Positions 16,401-21,236 of a DNA stretch of 21,236 nt are shown one piece after another. This DNA comes from Mnemiopsis leidyi. Taxonomy: Eukaryota; Ctenophora; Tentaculata; Lobata; Bolinopsidae. The notes below the pieces were generated by a model. It ran no database searches and was not told where the DNA came from. It saw only the letters and a program-made list of their open reading frames with translations. The translations under genes were made by a program, and so were the position numbers. The stretch covers positions 614 through 21,849 of the forward strand of contig JH155746.1 in NCBI GenBank assembly GCA_000226015.1, read 5' to 3'. Position 1 is the stretch's first letter. Each line of letters begins with the position of its first letter.

Positions 16401-17911
16401 GAAATCTCCGACAAGAATGTTACCGATATCGAGTACCTGGTTAAGAAATTTATTGGAATGGAAAAAGTGTAGACTTTGGTAAGACTAACTTTCATTTAAT
16501 CAAAACCTTGGCCTTATCTTGATTTAGAAGAATCGTTACTCGCTACTTGCCTGCAGCCGATGAAGATGCCAGTGATGCCGTAGACAATCAGAAAGCCAGG
16601 GTAGTGGTCTGCTGCCGGTACCATCAGTTCAAATGCTACAAGAACGAGTCCACTGGAATTAAAGGAGTTAATTAGAATATTGACAAACTTTAACAGTATC
16701 ATAGAATACTGAAGGTTGTATTTCTATATGATGACAAATTTTGACTATGACATCACGATTAAAACATAAAACAGAACTGGTGCATAGAAAATTTCGAAAC
16801 CAGCTGTAAGTTTAAGTTTTAGAAAGGTAATTCTAACCTAAAGATGAGGGTTTTCCTCCTGCCGATGATATCAGAGAGAAAGCCCCCAGCACTTGACCCT
16901 ACCATGTAGAACAACATGAAAGTAACGCTCATCAGCGCGACTTGCATGGAGCTGAGCTGCCATCTGCATACCAGCTTAGGGTGCACTATCGACAAGATGA
17001 AAACCTGGGGGTAAAGTTTGGGAATTAACATCTGCACACCAGCTTGGGGCGCACTATTGACAAGATGAAAACCTGGGGGTAAAGTTTAAGAATTAACATC
17101 TGCACACGCAGCTTGGGGTGCACTATTGACAAGATGAAAACCTGGGGGTGGAAGTATGGGAATTAACATCTGCACAACAGCTTGGGGTGCACTATTGACA
17201 AGATGAAACCTGGGGGGGGGGGGTAAAGTTTGGGGATTAACATTGACTGCAAAAAACTTGTTAACCCACCTAATATAACTTAAAGTATAAGACCTTTCAC
17301 TTCAACTTGAAATAGAATATTACCTGAGCAGCATCACTAGATATTATCAGTCCAACTATTAGAATATTCTTAATCTGGAACCAGCCAAATCCAATCCCCT
17401 CCAACATTTCATAATTCGGCAACACTTCATCTTTCTGAAAAGATGGCAAGTTAAGTTGACTTTGAGAGCAAGAAGAATAATTACAAAGAAAACTGACAAA
17501 ATCCAAGTCGAGGGGAATTTGAATTTCCGACTTTAAGAGCGACTGCTTAAGAAAAACCTATGGACAATAATAAACCTGGTGACTCAGATCTTTGTCAGTT
17601 GGTGCAGTGTCTGTGTAATGTCTTTTCTCAAGATCATCTTGACGCGCAAACGGCTGGGTTTCTACGCGATTTTCTCTCATTGCTGATCGCACCAGGTACC
17701 GGCAGGATCTGGGTCTTGCAAGAAGTAAACTGGGGTTTTACTAATAGTAACACTGCAGCCTGACTTTTATGAATCTTATTTTTACTGTATCTAAGCTGTA
17801 AGATCCATATAAAGCCACTCACACCATGACCACTTTGACTTTCACTTTGACTCGCGATATGATCATGAAGGAAACAGATTGGAACTTTTCAAAGTTAGAA
17901 ACCGGTGTCAT
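13278..17911 (-). CDS. SVOP: SVOP/SV2-type major facilitator transporter, 12 exons
   Basis: A 12-helix MFS protein of about 499 residues, close to synaptic vesicle 2-related protein (SVOP, about 548 residues). Such proteins sit in vesicle or cell membranes; SVOP's substrate is not settled, so none is assigned. Exons on the minus strand: 17911-17825 (tentative), 17434-17324, 17004-16838, 16652-16551, 16436-16283, 16045-15930, 15572-15476, 15186-15035, 14729-14636, 14278-14158, 13787-13618 and 13406-13278. Phases agree at every junction. Motifs: IGFGWFQIK at the N-terminus, GGFLSDIIGRRK (MFS motif A), LLDESPRWL (PESPR type), DYMDLL before TM8, LADYRGR (second motif A), YIPEIYPTKVRN, and ETKG near the C-terminus. 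SVOP fits better than SV2 because there is no long luminal pentapeptide-type loop; SVOPL or an SLC22 relative remains possible. Confidence 0.88.
13618..13787 (-). CDS. SVOP: SVOP-like exon 11 (TM10-TM11)
   Basis: NTEIQLFVSRGLVDGLLLA, YIPEIYPTKVRNIAVGLINT and GKLGAVFGILSVQ, matching SVOP (FIARAFISGGF, YTPEVYPTATRALGLG, ARVGALITPFIAQV). Acceptor CACTTTCAG, donor CAG|GTAAAA, phase 0. Confidence 0.92.
13822..13975 (-). mobile_element. MITE with about 50-bp terminal inverted repeats, copy 1
   Basis: Left end TAGACGTCAGAATTCTTTGG and right end CCAAGAATTCTGACGTCTA are reverse complements, and the match runs on through GGAGTCGGAAAATTTT and ATCACGTGAT-like sequence. It lies in the intron between exons 10 and 11. 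Its core, read on the minus strand, resembles copy 2. Confidence 0.8.
14158..14278 (-). CDS. SVOP: SVOP-like exon 10 (TM8-TM9)
   Basis: IPVLILTIGLADYRGRII then SGLASVSLMLLIFCITS. LADYRGR is the second motif A of the MFS fold. Acceptor TTCTCCAG, donor CGG|GTAAAA, phase 1. Confidence 0.9.
14279..14635 (-). other. SVOP: SVOP-like intron 9
   Basis: Non-coding, AT-rich. No repeat was recognised. Confidence 0.6.
14636..14729 (-). CDS. SVOP: SVOP-like exon 9 (loop before TM8)
   Basis: RNNKHVMHLSKECQVLDSG then DYMDLLITCIVE, matching the SVOP cysteine-containing extracellular loop and DYMDLLWTTLSE. Acceptor TATTTCAG, donor GAG|GTAAAG, phase 0. Confidence 0.9.
15035..15186 (-). CDS. SVOP: SVOP-like exon 8 (TM7)
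   Basis: LFEEGYRRVTLALSFIMF then LYFSLLYLNTNLHI, aligning with SVOP LFTPHFRWTTLLLWFIWF..A..YYGLVLL. Acceptor TTTACCCAG, donor TTGG|GTACGT, phase 2. Confidence 0.88.
15297..15368. repeat. Imperfect tandem duplication in SVOP-like intron 7
   Basis: GTAAGTTTAAGCTTGAATAG followed by ATTATGAGAAAGG is repeated as GTAAGTTCCAGCTTGAATAA followed by ATTATGACAAAG. Confidence 0.6.
15476..15572 (-). CDS. SVOP: SVOP-like exon 7 (central cytoplasmic loop)
   Basis: KAAVLNDSNKKFPAIVATTE and KTMPVSAAK: hydrophilic, at the place of the cytosolic loop between TM6 and TM7. Acceptor AATTTCAG, donor AAG|GTTTTT, phase 0. Confidence 0.8.
15592..15740 (+). mobile_element. MITE of the same family, copy 2
   Basis: Imperfect inverted repeats of about 48 bp (15592-15640 and 15691-15740; GAGAAA..., GGTCACAAAT, ATCA.GTGA). 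The core ATCATGTGACAACGATTGACC followed by AATAATAAG aligns with the reverse complement of copy 1. It lies in the intron between exons 6 and 7. Confidence 0.72.
15930..16045 (-). CDS. SVOP: SVOP-like exon 6 (TM6, DESPRW)
   Basis: IFITTVLTIFSLIFTCLLD then ESPRWLLANGHFSSALQVIQ. The DESPRWL motif marks the end of TM6 in SV2/SLC22 transporters. Donor ACA|GTGAGT, phase 2. Confidence 0.88.
16157..16249. repeat. CAACAGCAACCCAA minisatellite in SVOP-like intron 5
   Basis: About six CAGCAACCCAA(A) units, ending next to the 3' end of exon 5. An apparent Asn-Pro-Gln-rich plus-strand ORF here is a repeat artefact. Confidence 0.85.
16283..16436 (-). CDS. SVOP: SVOP-like exon 5 (TM4-TM5)
   Basis: YSISVTFLSEISPINRR then KLFWALGGIFETVVSLIV, matching SVOP (TLYAEFLPMKARA, VFWAIGTVFEVVLAVFV). 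Acceptor TTAACCAG, donor ATG|GTACGT, phase 0. Confidence 0.92.
16551..16652 (-). CDS. SVOP: SVOP-like exon 4 (TM3-TM4), GC donor
   Basis: SGLVLVAFELMVPAADHY and FLIVYGITGIFIGC. Its 3' end is TGCAG|GCAAGT, a GC-AG type donor. Phase 2 joins it to exon 5 as Cys-Arg-Tyr, matching the SVOP stretch FGIGGVPQSVTL. The nearest GT, four bases on, would break the frame. Confidence 0.85.
16838..17004 (-). CDS. SVOP: SVOP-like exon 3 (TM1 end, TM2, motif A)
   Basis: VFILSIVHPKLVCRWQLSS and MQVALMSVTF match SVOP (MILSIL.P.L.CEWRL.SWQVALLT). GGFLSDIIGRRK is the MFS motif A loop. Acceptor TACCCCCAG, donor TAG|GTTAGA, phase 2. The acceptor and first 44 bases are repeated three more times upstream. Confidence 0.92.
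16961..17240 (-). repeat. Four 68-74-bp tandem copies across the exon 3 splice acceptor
   Basis: Units at 16961-17028, 17029-17096, 17097-17166 and 17167-17240. Each includes TACCCCCAG-type sequence and the first bases of exon 3 (GTTTTCATCTTGTC). Only the leftmost unit (downstream on the minus strand) continues into the real exon. The others meet a stop soon after the shared part. Confidence 0.88.
17324..17434 (-). CDS. SVOP: SVOP-like exon 2 (TM1)
   Basis: Thirty-seven codons after ATCTTTTCAG. IGFGWFQIKNILIVGL and SSDAAQ align with SVOP IGFGKFQWKL ... WMADAMEM in the first helix. Donor CAG|GTAATA, phase 0. Confidence 0.9.
17825..17911 (-). CDS. SVOP: SVOP-like exon 1 (tentative)
   Basis: Twenty-nine codons from ATG 17911 (in-frame stop just upstream): MTPVSNFEKFQSVSF, then a Lys/Val-rich end. 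Donor ATG|GTGTGA keeps phase 0 with exon 2 but is weak. A stronger donor two bases on (GGT|GTGAGT) would need another frame that has no ATG here. The true N-terminus may be elsewhere. Confidence 0.35.
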
Positions 17912-19586
17912 GCAATTTAGCAATTATCAAAAATGAGCCGTAAAGATGCAGGGTAAAACTAAAATAATAGCTATGATTTGCCAGTGTGTTAAACTAAACG
18001 GAAACCTGTCCGAAGGACGGGCCCTTATAAGTTAAGATTGGACAAAAATCCACAAAATAAAATGGAATTGAACATTTTTTAAATCCTTCTCCTGCAGGGG
18101 TGCGAAATGCTGTCAGTGGGAGAACCATGTATCAACTGATACAGACAATTGCATCAATTATAATACAACTCCAGGACCTAACTACTGTACATCAAAACAA
18201 GACAGAACCATCAACCAAATAAATCTCGCAGAATTCTGTTGCTTAACAATAAAAGTCATGTGATGTGACGACACTGACAGTGATTAATTGGGAAGTAGGA
18301 GGTGCCGGACTTAGTTGTAACCTGTAGTCTAGGTTTAAGATTAGCCACAATTTGAAACAATACTTAGCATGTCCCAACTCTATAATATGAGATTAGAACG
18401 GATGGCTCCGTTACAACAATGGAATAAAACCTTCAATCATCTGACTTCAGGATAATTTTAATCATAGCCTCTAGCACTGAGATTTATATTGATCCCATCG
18501 CAATGGACTGACCAAGCATGTCGTAATCATTGAGCCGTTTGGCTTCAATCATATTGTGGATATAAACAAATATAAACCAACATGATTAAAAGGTAGCTAA
18601 GTAAATATGGATCTGGGATTAAATACAAACACTGCAGCACACAGCTTGTTTTAGTTTAGAAAATAGTTCACTGTTCTGAAATGAAGCAGAAACTTAACTA
18701 GAGGTAGAAAATTAGAGTCTGACCCGAACGAGGAAACAGATACAATCTAGACAATCATTTCATGTGCCTTGTGATGTACTGCATTGCACCATATTTGAAA
18801 AGAGGAACTACACCGTGTACTGAAAGATATAAAAAACCGTATACGTGAACCGAGTAATTTCCATAGAGATATTTATAGTTTATACAAGACAAATTAGCCT
18901 GGAATCTGGATTGCCCGTTGGATGGGAAAAAATTGTTCTAATTTCAATAATTTGAGTAGTAATTGTGACAAGAATTACCAAAACCAACTTCTACGAAAAC
19001 CAAATCCTACCAAAATCATACTTCTGCACTGGGTCTGTGGGTACCACATATAGCAGATCACAGATAGAATGAGTGAATTAAAACAATGTATGATTTACAC
19101 GAAAATAAGATATATTTATGTAGAAACTATGATAGGTAGAATTAGCTATTATATATCAAAAAGTTTAATCCAAACAAACTCAAAACAATATTTTTACAAA
19201 TTCAACAAATTACATATACAGTACGTCAAATAATTTAGGAGTGATCTTTCCAAATCAACAAGTATAATGTTGTGACAAAAGAAACTCCTCTTCCACAGGC
19301 ACTTCAGTAAAACTTTCCAAACAAATTTTAAAGTGGTTCAAACAAAAAATTTAATGACATTGTCCACTTCTGTTTGTAACCAAGGCTTGCTCTTGATTTT
19401 TTGTTAAAATCATTGATATTGATAATGGAGAAGTCACATCTTTGATCCTTGTCAAACAAGCTTGACCTTAAAGTAAACGGGCCATTTCATTAATGATCAA
19501 TCATTCTTCAAGTATTACACAGTTCCGTTGTGAGAATTGCATAAGTCAATCGGGACAAAAATGGTAATCCTAAACTTTTCTTGTGT
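17912..19586. other. Intergenic region
   Basis: AT-rich sequence between the 5' end of the SVOP-like gene and the 3' end of the coiled-coil gene. It should hold the transporter promoter and the coiled-coil 3' UTR; ATTAAA on the minus strand near 19351 is a possible polyadenylation signal. No ORF of note, no repeat seen. Confidence 0.5.
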
Positions 19587-19745
19587 TTAAACAGCTTCAG
19601 ACATTTCCATACACTCGTCAATGAACTCCTTCAACTTAGCTTCAAGTTCGGCGTGTTTAACCTCCTTGTGCTTCTTTTCCTGTTCTAAGTTGTGAAGTTC
19701 GTTCTTGTTTGAATCGATCACTCTCATGTTGTTCTCTATCTCCAA
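19587..19745 (-). CDS. Coiled-coil protein, terminal exon
   Basis: Encodes the last 52 residues, including LEQEKKHKEVKHAELEAKL, then the stop TAA at 19589-19587. Confidence 0.78.
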   Translation of the reverse strand: MEIENNMRVIDSNKNELHNLEQEKKHKEVKHAELEAKLKEFIDECMEMSEAV

Positions 19746-20494
19746 CTGAGGAGAAAGAAATTTAGAACTCGAATGGAAGTCTGATTTTCTTCAAACGTAC
19801 GTTCGAGTCAGATTTTGTTTGACCTTGCATACTGCATAGTTCTAATTCGACTTCGAGTGCAAAATGCAGAAATACAATGCATGCCACTCCCTTAGATGGG
19901 ATAACATTAGAACATTAGGTGCTCATCTCCCTTTCTTTAACCCTGAACCACCCCGTACCGGGGCACCAAACTAGCTGTAGGGGGTTGTTCCTACTACTGT
20001 TCGACCCAGGAGTGCATCTCCAGCCTAAGCTGTACCTAGCACAGTCTGATGACCTAGGCCGCAGCCGGGATTGGATCCCTGCCCGCTGTTGTTGGGAAGC
20101 ACAAACCTAAACACCATGCTCAGCCGACTAGTTGTCACAAATTTGTTTGTCAAACTATAGTTGTCACAAATTTGTTTGTCAACCTAGTTATCACAAATTT
20201 GTTTGTCAAGCTAGTTGTCACAAATTTGTTTGCCAAACTAGTTGTCACAAATTTATTTGTCAAACTAGATGTCACAAATTTGTAAGTCAAACTAGTCGTC
20301 ACCACTTTAGTTACATTAAGACAGAAGTTTACATGTAGTAATAGTATATCATATCATTATATCATATAGTTTGAGAACAAAACCTCAAGTTCGCTAATTC
20401 TCTTTGTTTCTTCCTCATTTTCAGCAGTGATGGCCTCCACTTCTTCCTCCTTCTCCTCGCAGCTGTTCAGCAGTGCAGTCTTCTCATTTTCTAC
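19587..20494 (-). CDS. Unidentified coiled-coil protein, last two exons
   Basis: Exon 20494-20384 (37 codons) begins VENEKTALLNSCEEKEEEVE and ends RISELE at GAG|GTTTTG. Exon 19745-19587 (52 codons plus TAA) begins LEIENNMRVIDSNKNEL and ends FIDECMEMSEAV. Acceptors TTCGTCAG and TCTCCTCAG; both junctions are phase 0. Glu/Lys-rich heptad-like spacing of Leu, Val and Ile predicts a continuous coiled coil up to the C-terminus. I do not recognise the protein; candidates such as cytoskeletal, ciliary or kinetochore proteins cannot be told apart from 89 residues. A stretch ending at 20588 (MIGALE|GTAGAT) could be a further upstream exon but is hydrophobic and lacks a good acceptor. Confidence 0.75.
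19918..20126 (-). mobile_element. Possible tRNA-derived SINE
   Basis: Read on the minus strand, the head (20126 to about 20055) looks tRNA-like: GGCTGAGCATGGTGTTTAGG, then TTCCCAAC, then GGATCCAATCC, which matches the pol III B box GGTTCGANTCC at most positions. The rest (TAGCTAGTTTGGTGCCCCGG region) would be the body. No poly-A tail or target duplication was found. It lies in the last intron of the coiled-coil gene. Confidence 0.4.
20127..20303. repeat. 27-bp minisatellite
   Basis: About seven units of CTAGTTGTCACAAATTTGTT plus TGTCAAA, next to the SINE-like segment. A Cys/His/Lys-rich plus-strand ORF here is only the translated repeat. Confidence 0.92.
20384..20494 (-). CDS. Coiled-coil protein, penultimate exon
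   Basis: Thirty-seven codons, about one third Glu, bounded by AG and GT and in phase with the terminal exon. Confidence 0.75.
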
Positions 20495-20588
20495 CTGACG
20501 AATTGTACTTTGAAACGACTCACGACATGTTTCTGTTAAAGTACGACCACTATTTTACCTTTAATAAACAAAGTTCAACCAATCTACC

Positions 20589-21040
20589 TCCAATGCTCCA
20601 ATCATAACCAACGAAACCGAAATATAACTCTCAGTCTCAGACTCTTCAAGGTTAATGTTATAATTATATCAGAGACAGAATGCTAGACATATTATGACCG
20701 ATTGACGCTGATTCACATGTTAAGTTTCTTGCTCATGGCCGATACGTTGTATGTCATGAGTAAGCGTTCTACTTCTATTGGGTTGACACTTGACAGGTCG
20801 GATTTAAGGAATTCGAAGAACGAGGCTGTTTACGTAACACTGAAACACCTCCATTAAATTCTGCAAATATGGTCATAAAACATGGCAAGAGTTAATTTTG
20901 AATTTAGTGGCTTCACGGCAAGGCATAGAGCTGGGTATTGAATATTGTGTATGGCACAAAGCGACAAAACTTTTAATATATCGTGAGGAAAATCATCAAT
21001 TTTTGTCATTATTTTAGTCGTTATCACACAAGCACTCATG
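20589..21040. other. Upstream part of the coiled-coil gene region, nothing assigned
   Basis: Probably intron. No exon with good splice sites was found. Confidence 0.4.
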
Positions 21041-21065
21041 CAGAGACAGACAGACAGAGAGACAA

Positions 21066-21108
<43 letters not shown>

Positions 21109-21182
21109 GTCAGACAGACAGACAGACAGACAGACAGACAGCCAGACAGACAGACAGACAGACCAGACAGACAGACAGACAT

Positions 21183-21236
<54 letters not shown>
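21041..21236. repeat. GACA tetranucleotide microsatellite
   Basis: Nearly pure (GACA)n for almost 200 bp, with a few interruptions (GAGA, CAAAGA, GCCA, CATA), running off the right edge. Confidence 0.97.

Noticed and set aside
17560-17763. Plus-strand ORF of 67 codons (MDNNKPGDSDLCQLVQ...) inside SVOP-like intron 1
   Set aside because: It starts with ATG and looks somewhat protein-like, but it is short, antisense in an intron and matches nothing I know.
17634-17822. Minus-strand ORF in SVOP-like intron 1 as the transporter's first exon
   Set aside because: It has no donor in phase with exon 2 and no membrane or SVOP-like N-terminal pattern.
20127-20303. CRISPR-like array (27-bp repeats)
   Set aside because: Repeats are directly adjacent with no spacers, in an animal intron.
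20132-20338. Plus-strand ORF of Cys-His-Lys repeats resembling zinc-finger units
   Set aside because: It is a translated 27-bp minisatellite and not a zinc-finger gene.

Overview
The window is intron-rich, AT-rich animal DNA. It has short U2-type introns, exons that join in phase, MITE-like repeats, a Tc1/mariner fossil and microsatellites. No bacterial, organellar or viral gene was seen. The two identifiable genes (afadin, an SV2/SVOP-type transporter) are metazoan families. The species cannot be told from the sequence; an invertebrate, possibly non-bilaterian, is my inference.

Region 1 (about 1-8.6 kb, minus strand): most of an afadin (canoe/AFDN) gene. Thirteen coding exons could be joined by hand, giving about 1238 residues: a hydrophilic N-terminus, two Ras-association domains, an FHA domain, a very long Asp/Pro/Arg-rich repeat exon, a Pro-Glu repeat exon, and the first part of the DIL domain. 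The rest (end of DIL, PDZ, C-terminus) lies off the left edge. The repeat exon is one base short of an open frame, so the gene as given is broken in the middle.

Region 2 (about 8.6-13.2 kb): no confident gene. It holds a degenerate Tc1/mariner transposase, an unidentified ORF, and a GC-rich island at about 10.88-12.35 kb. The island is built of nested repeats, including four copies of a very small structured mobile element (61-82 bp) with 8-bp target duplications, inverted-repeat pairs, and a GC hairpin that occurs four times. A foldback repeat follows at about 12.7-13.0 kb.

Region 3 (13.28-17.9 kb, minus strand): a complete or nearly complete 12-exon major facilitator transporter of the SVOP/SV2 type, about 499 residues. 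It has one GC-AG intron, two copies of one MITE family in its introns, and a fourfold tandem duplication across one 3' splice site.

Region 4 (17.9-21.2 kb): intergenic sequence, then the last two exons of an unrecognised coiled-coil protein (minus strand), with a possible tRNA-derived SINE and a 27-bp minisatellite in its last intron. A GACA microsatellite runs to the right edge.

Afadin links nectins and Rap/Ras signalling to actin at cell junctions, and SVOP-type proteins are vesicle or membrane transporters. Nothing suggests that the genes work together; they are simply neighbours. All exon calls come from hand translation with splice-site and phase checks, not from a gene finder or RNA data.
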